A stretch of DNA of 64,000 nt. It comes from Bedellia somnulentella (taxonomy: Eukaryota; Arthropoda; Insecta; Lepidoptera; Bedelliidae). The notes beneath the pieces were generated by a model. It did no database searches, was not told the DNA's origin, and saw only the letters and a list, made by a program, of their open reading frames with translations. Positions 12,801-22,406 of the stretch are shown here, one piece after another. Position 1 is the stretch's first letter. The number at the start of each line of letters is the position of its first letter. A program made the translations under genes and the position numbers. The stretch covers positions 17,316 to 81,315 of the forward strand of contig CAUYWD010000241.1 in the NCBI GenBank assembly GCA_963576735.1, given 5' to 3'.

Positions 12801-14985
12801 TCAAGACATTTGTCAGACATGTTCACATAGTTTGAATCTGTTAAGTTCTCTGAAATTAGATTATATTACTGAATAAATTATATAGAATTTTGTATAATGA
12901 GAAAAATAAATATTAATGTAAATAAAGATGGAGAAATTTGCCATTATCATACAAAGCAGCAATTACTAGTCTCTGCCTACCCCAATGGGAGCTAATGGCA
13001 TATGTTGGTAGACATGATCCTGACAAAGGTCTCACTAATGTTTCCCTCTTTTCTAGGTAGGTTTTACTCCTCAACGGGAACATTTATGAGCTGTTATGTT
13101 ATTCACCCTTTATAAGGCAAGGTATGATCAAAATTTCATTATTTTTTTCTCAAATCAAACTTTATTTGCGAATATAGGTATTTGACAAATTAGATGTTAC
13201 AACATTTATTTAGACCATGCTATATTCCACCATCTGTGGCATGCAAATCATTGTATCATCATTGTATTTCACTTCTATTTGAAGCTAGGTAAGGTTGAAA
13301 TTTTGGTGGTTGCTATATGCCCTCTGCCTTATAAAGGGTCAAGAAGAATTTTAATATAGTACCTGATCATCCTTATCCATCTTCTCCTTCTTCACCTTAG
13401 CCTCATGGGCTGCGATGGCCGCTGGATCCCTGTCAATGTAGGCCACAAACCACCCCTTCTCTGTTTCGTCCACAACACACTTCCCTTCTCGGCCTAGCCA
13501 CTTCACAAACTCGGTAAGTGTTTCCCATTGTGTTGAGTTCATGTGGAGATGGTCTCTGGTTGGAAAAATACATAAATAGATGATTATCTTACAGAGAAAT
13601 AAAAAAGAAATGTGTAGTATTGGCCTACGAGTTAGCACTAACTGTGTACTTCTCATGGTTGTCATTTGAGGCAACCAAGGATTGGGGTTTTCACTGAAAT
13701 GATTCTTTGGTACCAGCCACTAACCATTCTTTATCTAACAATCTTTTTCCTACTCAACTTTTAAAAGTGGGTGAAAATTCTATTAAATCAGTTAAAAACA
13801 ATAGTCTGTAAGGCTACAAGCTACAAGGTAAGTGGGATGTATGCTAGCCCTCGGAGAGCGGCTGTAAACAAGCCAAAACAGCTTTACCCAGGATCAACAA
13901 GCAACTTACTAACAAACTATTTAAACTTAACAAAAAACAAATTAGCTGGATTACAGCTACTGGATTACAGCTACCCTAACGGGGCATGGCCCTTTTGACA
14001 AACACTTGTTTACCTTGGTATGCTGTGTAGTGTCGGCTTAGAATAGCACTACCCCATTTCTTCCGGTGGGTGTACGTAAGAGGCGACTAATGGTATTGGG
14101 GCTTTTAAGGGATTTTTGGGCGATGCGGTTGGAGACCCATCACCAACAACCTTTTACTTTACCATCATTTCCCCACTAAACTTTCCAAAAGTGGCTGAGG
14201 AATTTTTAATTCCTTAGTTCTGGCTACCCCTTTTATGGATTTATAGCCGTGAGTATATGTATGTTGTTTACCTTGGGTGTTATAGATAGCCCTCTGTGCA
14301 GAGCATGCATGGAAAAGGAAGAAACAGCGCACATGCTCCTCAAGTGTACAGGTGTAGCGGATTACAGGGTAAAACACCTGGGTGACGCCAGGTCGCTCCC
14401 TGAGGTGTTCAAGGGCATTGGGGGGTCCTGAACTTTCTTAGTGAGCTGGGATGGCTAGAGTAGTGCCATTCCCTTGTCACGCAAAATAGGCACCTAGCAG
14501 ATGTCGACTTGCGGAAAACATACCCGTTCACAATACAATTACTGAACTTTCAAAAGTGGCTGAGGAATTTCTTATTTCAAATCTAAGCCTATCCTTTCTT
14601 CCTTTCAATTATAGTCTGTAGATGTTTACTTGTAAGAAGTGATTTTACACCAATACAAATCAACAAAAACCACTTACCGATGAGAAATATAATCCTGATA
14701 AACCTTATTAGCGCTAACTCTCTTAGTTCCGAACTGGCGCTTCAAAAGCTCCAAGTATCCATCACTAAACTCTTTGGAAAACTGGTCTATGTATTTACTG
14801 GCATTGTCGGCAAATAAGAGGAGTTGGCGTTGGTGAGATTCCGATGTAGTGTGGCATTTGAAACCGTTCTCATCTCTGCACTGTTTCTGACACATCTGGC
14901 AGTACCATCGGAGCTTCTGCAGGCCCTTAGCTTTGATTTTATTGGCTATGTACTTTGGAGTACCTTTCTCAGCTTTCCCACCCAT
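6884..14985 (-). CDS. kin17: KIN17 DNA/RNA-binding protein, complete, seven exons
   Basis: Exons on the minus strand: 14985-14678, 13555-13363, 11905-11764, 11249-11072, 8863-8704, 7682-7560, 6958-6884 (stop TAA). All introns are GT-AG, phases join exactly, and the total of 1179 nt gives 392 residues; human KIN17 has 393. Residues 1-50 start MGGKAEKGTPKYIANKIK and carry the C2H2 finger (Cys29, Cys32, His45, His51). The winged-helix region follows (RDHLHMNSTQWETLTEFVKW), then a Lys/Ser-rich linker ending SALDEIMKMEE. The tandem SH3-like C-terminus has a KOW-type segment (FVNGAYRGLKGIL) and ends GRLVKAVQYEDICKVNS. KIN17 is a nuclear protein linked to DNA replication, repair and RNA processing. 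Every intron except possibly the first is loaded with transposons, but no exon is damaged. The start is the only Met before the conserved N-terminus. Confidence 0.95.
7074..7328. repeat. Two SINE A fragments, tail to tail outward
   Basis: A minus-oriented copy lacking its head (7074-7243) is followed by a plus-oriented 3' end (7266-7328). Both lie beyond KIN17 exon 6, in the last intron. Confidence 0.7.
7464..7512 (-). repeat. LINE D 3' tail fragment
   Basis: It consists of TACGCCATTATTTCCCATTCGAG-type sequence, the shared LINE D end, only about 50 bp downstream of the KIN17 exon 6 splice donor. Confidence 0.6.
7735..7981 (+). repeat. SINE A copy, full length
   Basis: It runs from TGTGTAGTGTGGGCTTAG to GTGAGTATATGTATGTATG and sits in the fifth KIN17 intron. 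Confidence 0.8.
8068..8264 (+). repeat. SINE A, head missing
   Basis: It starts at ACGTAAGAGGCGACTAAGG and keeps the tail GCCGTGAGTATATGTATG. The central GGTTGGAGACC box is deleted. Confidence 0.7.
8335..8620. repeat. SINE A tail plus opposed full SINE A
   Basis: A short plus-strand tail (8335-8368) runs directly into a complete minus-oriented copy (8370-8620), their (TATG)n tails joined. Probably one copy inserted in the tail of another. Confidence 0.75.
8870..9025 (-). repeat. SINE C copy with tRNA-like core
   Basis: The minus-strand core at about 8926-8988 can fold as a tRNA. Acceptor arms GACACGG and CTGTGTC pair; the A box is TAGCTCAATTGGCAGAG and the B box GGTTCGATTCC. It is joined to the family body that includes CCTTTATTTATTC. 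The anticodon loop lacks the usual T33, and the same core recurs at several sites with the same flanks, so this is a SINE and not a tRNA gene. Confidence 0.75.
9166..9410 (-). repeat. SINE A copy, nearly full length
   Basis: The (ATAC)n tail is on the left and the head ACTACACAGCC on the right. A short stretch next to the tail is missing (ACGGCTAGATGGGG). Confidence 0.8.
9629..9911. mobile_element. Palindromic MITE split by a SINE C fragment
   Basis: The outer halves are ACGCCCGATTTCTGAATTGA on the left and its inverse TCAATTCAGAAATCGAACGT on the right. They form the same small palindromic element found intact at 16400-16539. A SINE C piece (about 9680-9809) sits in the middle and is itself partly palindromic in CCTTTATTTATTC. 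Confidence 0.75.
10207..10815. mobile_element. Foldback MITE with about 85-bp inverted ends
   Basis: The left end GTCGCAGCCAACTGGTTAAA is matched by the inverse at the right end TTTAACCAGTTGGCTGCGAC. Pairing continues for roughly 85 bp with scattered mismatches. It is non-coding, lies in the KIN17 fourth intron, and its right end touches the tail of a SINE A. The flanks are AT repeats, so the target duplication cannot be told. Confidence 0.8.
10816..11060 (-). repeat. SINE A copy, full length
   Basis: Minus orientation with tail against the foldback MITE. Its head (CTAGACGGCGA) stops about 12 bp from the KIN17 exon 4 donor. Confidence 0.8.
11354..11611 (+). repeat. SINE A copy, full length
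   Basis: It runs from GCTGTGTAGTGTCGGCTTAG to GAGTATATGTATGTAT in the third KIN17 intron. Confidence 0.85.
11650..11752 (+). repeat. SINE A 3' fragment beside a splice donor
   Basis: It consists of CAAAAGTAGCTGAG followed by AAAGCCGTGAGTATACG and ends about 11 bp from the KIN17 exon 3 donor (GT at 11763-11762). Confidence 0.7.
12039..12528. mobile_element. MITE-like element, GGTATGCAAAG ends (short copy)
   Basis: This is the second copy of the family at 6004-6662, in opposite orientation and without the extra 170 bases. Ends are GGTATGCAAAGTTTTTTT and AAAACTTTGCATACCGAATT; a GACGTCAT core is conserved. It lies in the second KIN17 intron. Confidence 0.75.
12955..13005 (+). repeat. LINE D tail fragment
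   Basis: CTCTGCCTACCCCAATGGGA followed by GCTAATGGC, the shared 3' end. The rest of this intron (12529-12954 and 13006-13360) shows no feature I can name. Confidence 0.5.
13820..14465 (+). pseudogene. LINE C-terminal fragment with Cys-His motif, split by SINE A
   Basis: Around the SINE A at 14019 the plus strand encodes remnants of a LINE C-terminus. LTGHGPFDKHLFTLG-like residues precede the Cys-rich segment CRACMEKEETAHMLLKC, with GGSxTFL-like residues after. The spacing of Cys and His fits the zinc-binding end seen downstream of RNase H in R1/jockey-type LINEs. Frameshifts and stops are present. Confidence 0.65.
14019..14263 (+). repeat. SINE A copy with perfect 13-bp target duplication
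   Basis: The element is flanked by TTGTTTACCTTGG at 14006-14018 and again at 14264-14276. This defines the unit exactly (245 bp including the TATATGTATG tail) and shows that it moves by target-primed retrotransposition. It interrupts a LINE fragment in the first KIN17 intron. Confidence 0.92.
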
Positions 14986-15019
14986 TTCGGCAGGACTAAC
15001 CTGTGTTTTTAAGTGGTTT

Positions 15020-15599
15020 TATTTGGGAGTAAATTGTTTGGTGGTTGTTTTGTAAAGTAATTAAGATTATGAGGTTTCGAAAATAGAGTAACTTGCGAAA
15101 TACTATGTAACAAAACAGTATAACCTACAAAGTGGCAATACAAAACAACAAAACAGTAATCTGTCACTGTCGTCATACGTCAAGCGCAATGAAAATGTCA
15201 TGTTGTCGTTCATTCATTGATAGAGTGGTTCGAGCGAGAATAGACCAGATAGAGGAGGTTGATCGAGTTCAGTTATTCGGCTTTAAAAATACCTACTTGA
15301 AGGTTTTTAGGTATTTATTAATGAGAAAGGCGCTGAACAGTCAATGTATTTTATAAAACAACCCTCAGATGGCAGAAAAACCGTCCTGCTCCTAAAAACA
15401 GGATAGCGATGTGCCCCACCAGACCAGAGGCTTCATTTATAAAATACACAAAAAGGTCAGCCAGCTCTTTCCTCCTTATTGTCGTTGTTAGTCAAGTTAA
15501 ATATATCCGGATTAAACAGAAATACCTTATTTTGTATAATGTCTATTCTGAGGTTTTTGTGTCAGAGTGAAATATGACTAGGAAAAACATAATCGGAAA
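15020..15599. other. Intergenic stretch, no feature recognised
   Basis: Sequence upstream of the KIN17 start codon. It probably contains the KIN17 promoter, but I see no TATA box or other clear element. No coding signal stands out. Confidence 0.4.
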
Positions 15600-15812
15600 T
15601 ACATACATACATATACTCATGGCTATAAATCCCTTAACAGGGTAGTCAGAGCATTAGAATTCAAAATTCCTAAGCCACTTTTGGAAGTTGATTGGGGAAA
15701 AGATGGTAATAATAAATGTTTTTGGTGACGGGTCTCCAATCACATCGCCCAAAAATCACTTAATACGCTAGCCCTATCCTATACCCTTAGTCGCCTCTTA
15801 CGACCACCCAAT
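15600..15812 (-). repeat. SINE A, head truncated
   Basis: Tail TACATATACTCATGGC on the left; ends in the CTCTTACGACCACCC region before the head. Confidence 0.75.
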
Positions 15813-16010
15813 CTAATGTAATATATACAAATAACTTGAACTGGGAAGAGGTAACTGGCTATACATGTATAGATATCAGGCCTACACCAACGGTTTTTTT
15901 CTTAAGTCATATCTGTGGTTAATTTATTAAAGCTAAGTTGAAATTAGTTTTATGCCTACTAATTCGAACAAAACGTCCAATTTGCACCTCTACCACCACT
16001 TCCGCCCCCT

Positions 16011-16157
16011 GATTATGTATCTTTAGCGACCGGCGATTGTGTCGCAAATTACACGATTATCGCTGTCAATGTCAAAAAATTGTATGCAATTTGACAGTTT
16101 TGACAGCGACAATATTGCAACTTGCGACACAATCGCGGTCGCTAAAGATACATAATC
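16011..16157. mobile_element. 147-bp palindromic element
   Basis: Inverted ends of about 37 bp (GATTATGTATCTTTAGCGAC and its inverse at the right) enclose a second inverted pair around TTTGACAG. Structure fits a small foldback MITE. Single copy in the window. Confidence 0.7.
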
Positions 16158-16399
16158 AGCCCGCCGAGGTTTACCACGTGAACGTTGAGTTGATTTGAGG
16201 ACATACTTACACATAACAATCAGTTTCTCTGCTACCTTTCCAGCAATCAAATCACAATGAAAACAATATTTAGTTGATTTGACCTATGGAACATTATACT
16301 ATAAATAAAACTCAGTTTCTTGTTAAGTATGTTATCTATTTACATATAGTTTTAAATATCTTCTACTATAATTTCAAACTGAATTGAATTTACTGACTA

Positions 16400-16539
16400 A
16401 CGCCCGATATCTGAATTGAGTATTCAAGCTGAGAACGACTTAAGTATCGTTTTGTCTCCTTCAGTTGTTAAGATTTCAATGCGACAGAACGATACTTAAG
16501 TTGTTCTCAGTTGGAATACTCAATTCAGAAATCGGTCGT
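16400..16539. mobile_element. 140-bp palindromic MITE, intact copy
   Basis: ACGCCCGATATCTGAATTGA at the left and TCAATTCAGAAATCGGTCGT at the right. The inverted arms also pair at TGAGAACGACTTAAGTATCG. Other copies lie at 9629 and 62026. Confidence 0.8.
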
Positions 16540-16668
16540 AAGAATAGAAAAAATATAGAATACTTGAAGTTACAACATTAATTTGATCGTAGGTGAAAAG
16601 ACATTTTACTTTTGTATTCTCATGGAGTAGGTAAAAATAATATTTAATTTACATCTGCTTTATAATAC

Positions 16669-17064
16669 TGAAGGTTAGCAGGCTGTTGTGCGCCTGCTGC
16701 TCGTTCACAAAGTTGACCCACGTTGTAAGGGCCTTGAAGATTGTGGAGTAGAAGAAATAACACGGCAACTTGTTCTACTATGCTTTACTGTTAGATGTAC
16801 TATTTATAATTATATATAATATATTTTAAGTTATATGGACTCTATACAGTATGAATTATGAATAAAATGACTCTGAACAATCTAATCGTCTTCTTGGGAT
16901 TCTTCAATTTGTGAAAAGTAAAAAGGAAAGAATAGTGCCTGAGGCGGCGTATTTATAGCCTAAGCTGTTTGTCTCCTTTCTGATGGCGCTTGACGTGACT
17001 GACGCGACTCTGGATTGTTTATGTTTTGAGCCCGTTAAAGCACTTGGATACAAGTGCTTTAACA
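16669..17064 (-). repeat. BEL element 3' LTR
   Basis: Starts TGTTAAAGC on the minus strand and ends ...CCTTCA. Matches the 5' LTR throughout by eye. Confidence 0.93.
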
Positions 17065-17091
17065 TACTGGGGGGCCATTGAAGACGAGTCT

Positions 17092-17822
17092 TCAATCTTC
17101 TTCTACAAGTAGGCACAAGCGATTTATGGCTCGCCTTACTGTCGATTGCATGGTCTTGATATCGGCCACTCTCGGGACACCATCTGCTCCTGGATATAGT
17201 TTAGTGACTCGCCCTCTTCGCCATAACAGAGGTGGAGAGTTATCTTCGCTTATTAGGACAAGATCACCCATGCGCAAGTCTCTACATCTTACTCGCCATT
17301 GAGTTCGCCGTTGTAGCTCTGATAAATATTCCCTGTGCCATCTCCTCCAAAATGTTTGCCGTAGCTGCTCCAACAGTTGAAAGCGATCCAATCTCTTCGT
17401 CGGTAAGTCTGCCAGATCCGGTGATGGAAGAGCCGTGAGTGACCTGCCGAGGAGAAAGTGTCCCGGTGTGAGAACTGCCAAATCATTTGGGGAGGAGGAA
17501 AGGGGAGCGATGGGTCTACTGTTGAGGATAGCCTCAACCTGGGCAAAAAGAGAAGATAATTCCTCGAACGTGAGGTGGGTGTTACCCATGATGCGTTTAA
17601 TGTGAAACTTAGCAAGCTTAATGCCAGCTTCCGCGCTTCCGTTGAAATTAGGGGCGTAAACCGGGCAAAATCTAAAGTTAATATTTTGAACATTAGCAAA
17701 CTGCACAAATGAGTCTTTATTGTCGTTAAAAAATGAATTTATTTCCTTAGCTGCGGCAACGAAATTTCGCTCATTGTCACAAAATATTTCCGTGGGTTTT
17801 CCCCTGGCGAAAATAAAAGCCT
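17092..17822 (-). pseudogene. BEL integrase C-terminal part
   Basis: The minus-strand frame carries the second catalytic Asp in FCDNERNF, the catalytic Glu in GSAEAGIK, and the conserved NSRPIAPL and TPGHFLLGR motifs. The DUF5641-type tail WRRGRVTKLYPGADGVPRVA follows. The first catalytic Asp and the HHCC domain are missing because the upstream sequence was replaced (17823-18199). Without them the fragment is not expected to act as an integrase. Confidence 0.88.
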
Positions 17823-18199
17823 AAAGAAATTATGATGATGACCACCGTTGATGATGACCACCGTTGATGATGATGATAATCATGGTGATTGATCATCGCA
17901 CTGATTCAAATACATCTGATAAATGAATCCAGAAAAAAATATATATGCTAAAGTTCAAAGTCGATGAACTTGTAAGGTCAACTACCTCGATGTCAATGAC
18001 CTTTAGGTAGTCAGCTGTTTACTGTATCTAGAAGGAAAGACATAATAAAATAGCAAATAATGATTGATCCATGTGTAGGATGATGTAAAGTGTATAAGTA
18101 TTGTATAAAGTAAAATATTTGTATATAAATGTAAATTAAAAGTAAACCATAAACAATTGTTGAATGTTTGTTGTGTATGAATTCATTCAACTTAGGTTA
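17823..18199. other. Sequence replacing BEL reverse transcriptase
   Basis: It includes a short tandem GATGATGACCACCGTT repeat (about 17832-17880) and AT-rich DNA with no RT motif. In a complete BEL element some 2.5 kb or more of RT, RNase H and early integrase would lie here. Confidence 0.6.
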
Positions 18200-20410
18200 T
18201 TAATAACCAATTGGTTTTGGTAAGGTGTAAGTATCACCAAGACGGTAATCTGCTGCCTTGAGTGGGCTGAGAGGACAGAAACGTCTAGTTTTTAGTCTAT
18301 GAGTTCTAGTTAACTTGGTAAAAGAACTGCTACTAACAAAATTACAAGTTTGTGAATTTTGTGGTAATGAATGGGAAATCTTGCCAGCTATAATCCAGCC
18401 TAGCTGTGAATGATGCAGCATGGGTAGGCCTGGACCTAAGGTGAGCCTTTCGGAGCCAAGTAGATCCCAGAATAGATCGCCTCCAATCATAATGTCAACC
18501 TTTAGTGGTTGATTGAATTGAGGATCAGCTAATGTGATAGCTGAGGGAAGAGTGATATTTGAAACATCAATGGCTTCATTAGAATGCCTTTTTGCTATGG
18601 AAGGCAACACCAAAAAGGTGTGAAGATGTGAGTATGTGCCAGTGCGGGCACGAATTAACGCTGAGCACTGATGTGGTCTCAGGTTAAGAAAGGTGTTCCC
18701 AACGCCTGCAACACTGTTGTGTATTGAGGGTGTGGAAGCTAACTTAAGGCGATTCCTTAAGTCAGCGGAAAGAAAAGAGTAGTCAGAGCCGCTATCTAGC
18801 AAGCATCTGACTGTCTCCACCTTACCATTTTGGGGATTGATGATGTCAATCATGGCAGTGGAGCGAATGATCCCTGAAGGGGAAACTGGAGGACTGAGAG
18901 AAAGCGACTGAGGCATTGAAGGGACAGGATGTGATGATGGAGCAACATCATTTTGAAGAAGGGGAGAGCTGTGTAGCAGAGTGTGATGGCGTCCACCACA
19001 CTTACGACAGTCTCCATAGGGACACTTGGCAACCATATGGTCAGACCGAAGGCAATTTGTGCAAACCTTAAGCCCAGTGACCCTACTCCGTCTGTCAGCC
19101 AATGTGAGCTTTCTGAAACGTAAGCATCGGAACAGTAAATGTTTACCCTTGCAAAGGGGGCACTTGAAATTAGTATTAGTTGTAACTGTTGATGCTAGAG
19201 TGGCATTGGGTAAACGTGAGGGCAATTGAGGATTGCTAGCCTCATCGCTTACCTTACCTGAAGTGGAAACAATAAAGGCTTGAGGTGGATTTATGGTTTG
19301 TTTAGTATTGTTACTATGATAGTGTTTTAAATCATGACTATTATTATTATTATTATGACTGTTGTTTGAACCCTGTGATGTGTTAACCCTTACCTTACTT
19401 TGAGGTAATGTCTCTAAAATGTCAGCTCTTATCTTTAAAAATTCTTTTAAGTCATTAAAGGTTGGCAACTCTGAATGAAGATTGCCTTTGTATTCTTCCC
19501 ATTTGACATTGGTATTTTGATCAAACTTTGAGGAAGCTAAATAAATTAAAATAGAATCCCAGTGTTGAACTGGTTGACCTAAAGTCTGTAAAGCCCTAAC
19601 ATTCTTGGTGATGTGATCACTTAAAAACCTAAGAGACTTGTCTGATTCACTCTGCATAACCTTGAGATTAAAAAGTGCACTGAGGTGATTATTAACTAAT
19701 TGTTTTGTATTGTTATACCTTTCACATAATATATTCCATGCTTCTACATAATTGAAATCAGATACCTCAAGATTTGCTATAACCCTGGCTGCTTCACCTT
19801 GTAGGTATGAGCAGAGGTAATGAAATTTATGAATGGGTTTAATATGATTATTATTGTGAATTAATGATTCAAATGTATCTCTGAATTCAAGCCATTTGAA
19901 GTAGGAACCATCAAACTTAGGTATAGTGATTTCAGGTAGCCTAAACCCCATTGTGCCTTGACCATTACAGTGGCATGGATGGGAGGCCTTTGACCCTTCA
20001 GTGGCATCTTGGAATTGGTCTGCAGGTTTGTTGACACCGAGCAGATTTCGAGCCTTCACAATACAAGAACAGAATTCATTTGATATGAGTTCTCTTTCAT
20101 CTAATTCATAATCTAAGTTACTAAAATTAAGAGCTTCCATTTGTGATTGCAGGTGTTCAAATTGAGAGTTTAACTCCAAAAACTTATCTAGCTTTAATGA
20201 TAACATTTGTTCATCCCTTGATGTCAATGGATGGGATTCACAATACTCTAATAAATTTAATAAATATTTTTTAAAGTGGGTTATTTGCCCTTTGATGGAA
20301 CTGCGTTTATACTTAAGCACAGTATATTCATCGCTTGCCATTTTGGCAGGGCTTGAGCTTCGACTGGCATGAGCAGTGTTTGTTTTTACTGATAATTCAC
20401 TGTCAGTCAT
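18200..20410 (-). CDS. BEL/Pao gag-protease polyprotein
   Basis: 736 residues from Met at 20410. An N-terminal gag region (DUF1759-type: LPEITIPKFDGSYFKWLEFRD, YLCSYLQGEA) is followed by three Cys/His motifs at about residues 415-480 (CPLCKGKHLLFRC, CTNCLRSDHMVAKC, CRKCGGRHH). The aspartic protease active site CLLDSGSDYSFL is at about residue 535, with the flap/LGWIIAG region after it (DUF1758-type). In full elements the frame runs on into RT; here it leaves the family about 40 residues before the stop. The frame is otherwise undamaged, consistent with recent activity in trans. Confidence 0.92.
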   Translation of the reverse strand: MTDSELSVKTNTAHASRSSSPAKMASDEYTVLKYKRSSIKGQITHFKKYLLNLLEYCESHPLTSRDEQMLSLKLDKFLELNSQFEHLQSQMEALNFSNLDYELDERELISNEFCSCIVKARNLLGVNKPADQFQDATEGSKASHPCHCNGQGTMGFRLPEITIPKFDGSYFKWLEFRDTFESLIHNNNHIKPIHKFHYLCSYLQGEAARVIANLEVSDFNYVEAWNILCERYNNTKQLVNNHLSALFNLKVMQSESDKSLRFLSDHITKNVRALQTLGQPVQHWDSILIYLASSKFDQNTNVKWEEYKGNLHSELPTFNDLKEFLKIRADILETLPQSKVRVNTSQGSNNSHNNNNNSHDLKHYHSNNTKQTINPPQAFIVSTSGKVSDEASNPQLPSRLPNATLASTVTTNTNFKCPLCKGKHLLFRCLRFRKLTLADRRSRVTGLKVCTNCLRSDHMVAKCPYGDCRKCGGRHHTLLHSSPLLQNDVAPSSHPVPSMPQSLSLSPPVSPSGIIRSTAMIDIINPQNGKVETVRCLLDSGSDYSFLSADLRNRLKLASTPSIHNSVAGVGNTFLNLRPHQCSALIRARTGTYSHLHTFLVLPSIAKRHSNEAIDVSNITLPSAITLADPQFNQPLKVDIMIGGDLFWDLLGSERLTLGPGLPMLHHSQLGWIIAGKISHSLPQNSQTCNFVSSSSFTKLTRTHRLKTRRFCPLSPLKAADYRLGDTYTLPKPIGY

Positions 20411-21720
20411 ATTGAAAAGGAAATTAATAATTAATAATTAATAAGTAACTAGTTAAGTGAAAGGTTCTGTATATAGATAAATTTCTGGAGTTAATTGTTA
20501 TAGTAAAGGGTGTGGCAAGAATGTAAAATTAAAGTAAATTGTAAACCGGTTTACGCTCCTTGTGAAGGTGACGCCGCTGGAGACAACAGGCAGCAGCTGA
20601 ATGATGCAGGCCTGCGTTCCTCGGTGAAGTTCACGTTCACTGAAATTGTTTGAAACAGTAATAAGTATATATCCCTGAATCGTTTGGTAGAGCGGAAACT
20701 GGTATGAAACTAACCAATATTAAGTTTGTATATTGAAATTAATTGAATTAAGTGAAGAGTTGATTGATATGCTGCTAGAGTTGCCGGCACATGTGAGGTA
20801 TGAGTACCTTAACTGCTGCCTTTACTTAATTGAGTGAATGTATATAAGCAAAGTGAGTCAATGATTCACATGTGCACTTGATGGCTGTAGAAAATATATG
20901 GTTGATTAACCTAAGTGAAGAGCATGTGGTTTTGTAAAATTAGTTATGTTGCTCACTAGTTTTACAAAAACACTAAAATGCCAAAGTGAAGTTAAAATAT
21001 TGAAAACTAAGTAATTAATGCAAGACAAGGCTGAAATTCTGATATTGATATGATTAAGAAACTATTTAAGTTGACATGTGGTATGAAACATAACCTGGAT
21101 GTCCTTAATAGAGTGCGCTGATTCCACTTGGTGAGGCGTTGGAGCCTGTTAGATGAATTGCTGTAAGGTTAAGTTGCAATTATCTTTGTAAATGTTATGC
21201 GCTAACTCTGTAGCACATGGGAGGCCTATGTCATACACTGGATCACAGAAACCAGCGGCTGTGGCTCAGAAATAGCTGAGTGGTGATTGCCTTGTGCAAT
21301 CAGTTCAACTTTAATTTCATCATGTGGACCATGCCGTTGAGAATCTATTCTAACCTCAAAATTTTTAAGAAATAAATGGGAAGTAATGTGCTTTCTAGGT
21401 AATTAAATAGATTTATGATAAGATTGATGTAAAATACAAAGGGATTGCTGAGATATTAATGGATGTAAATTGATTATCTATTGATTATCTTGACTAATTT
21501 GCCCGTGGTGAGGGGTTTTAAGGTGAGGAAAAGAAAGGAATGATTGGCTCACGATACTCTCCTCGGTAAGATGCTGGCAGGTGGGATGGCTGCTGTGTCC
21601 AACCCTTGGACCTGGCTTCTTCACCGGCGGCTTGGCGTGGCGTGGCGTGGTCCTCCTTTTCTCTCGTTCTTCGTCGTGGTGCCTCTGCTGCGTAGGCTGA
21701 AGTTTCTGTTCGGGCGCCAA
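20411..21720 (-). other. BEL 5' leader and primer-binding site
   Basis: About 1.3 kb between the 5' LTR and gag. The primer-binding site TGGCGCCCGAACAGAAAC lies directly against the LTR (21702-21719). A short basic, Pro-rich frame (21720-21478) begins here but resembles no known protein and I do not call it a gene. Confidence 0.7.
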
Positions 21721-22116
21721 TGAAGGTTAGCAGGCTGTTGTGCGCCTGCTGCTCGTTCACAAAGTTGACCCACGTTGTAAGGGCCTTGAAGATTGTGGAG
21801 TAGAAGAAATAACACGGCAACTTGTTCTACTATGCTTTACTGTTAGATGTACTATTTATAATTATATATAATATATTTTAAGTTATATGGACTCTATACA
21901 GTATGAATTATGAATAAAATGACTCTGAACAATCTAATCGTCTTCTTGGGATTCTTCAATTTGTGAAAAGTAAAAAGGAAAGAATAGTGCCTGAGGCGGC
22001 GTATTTATAGCCTAAGCTGTTTGTCTCCTTTCTGATGGCGCTTGACGTGACTGACGCGACTCTGGATTGTTTATGTTTTGAGCCCGTTAAAGCACTTGGA
22101 TACAAGTGCTTTAACA
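21721..22116 (-). repeat. BEL element 5' LTR with TATA box
   Basis: On the minus strand CTATAAATAC (22010-22001) is a good TATA box for the element's own transcription. The same motif is in the other LTR. Confidence 0.92.
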
Positions 22117-22316
22117 AATACATATATATATTAATATCATAATTTTCCTGACTCAATCTCAGACCACTAAGAAACCCAGACTTACTGCGCAGCATAGCGT
22201 TTGGAAGCACTATTTAATTACAGCTTGGCCTTTACTTACATTCACATAATAAAGTCACCAAACTTATAAACTTCAGTACAATCAGACCTTAGTGTTTAAG
22301 TTTTTTAGGTCATGTT

Positions 22317-22322
22317 TTTATT
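22317..22322 (-). promoter_or_regulatory. Likely poly(A) signal of the coiled-coil gene
   Basis: AATAAA on the minus strand 85 nt beyond the TAG stop at 22409-22407. Confidence 0.55.
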
Positions 22323-22406
22323 TCCCGCTAAAAGACTGGATTTCCATATAAGTCTGTGACTAAATCGATTAACATCACCATAATTAATCGAATAACTTCT
22401 AAATTA

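Larger units (their letters stand above)
16664..22121 (-). mobile_element. BEL/Pao LTR retrotransposon, pol largely deleted
   Basis: The element sits between two AATAC target duplications (16664-16668 and 22117-22121), the 5-bp size usual for BEL. Its LTRs (16669-17064 and 21721-22116, 396 bp) look identical base for base, so insertion is recent. In element order on the minus strand come the 5' LTR, a primer-binding site starting TGGCGCCCGAAC, a 1.3-kb leader, gag-protease, a gap where RT, RNase H and the first part of integrase should be, the integrase end, a GGCCCCCCAG purine/C tract and the 3' LTR. It must rely on a relative for reverse transcription. Confidence 0.93.

Noticed and set aside
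13771..13998. 75-residue plus-strand ORF in a KIN17 intron
   Set aside because: Chance frame across a degenerate LINE fragment.
21478..21720. Leader ORF as a BEL accessory gene
   Set aside because: Low-complexity basic frame in overlapping reading frames, no start context or family support.
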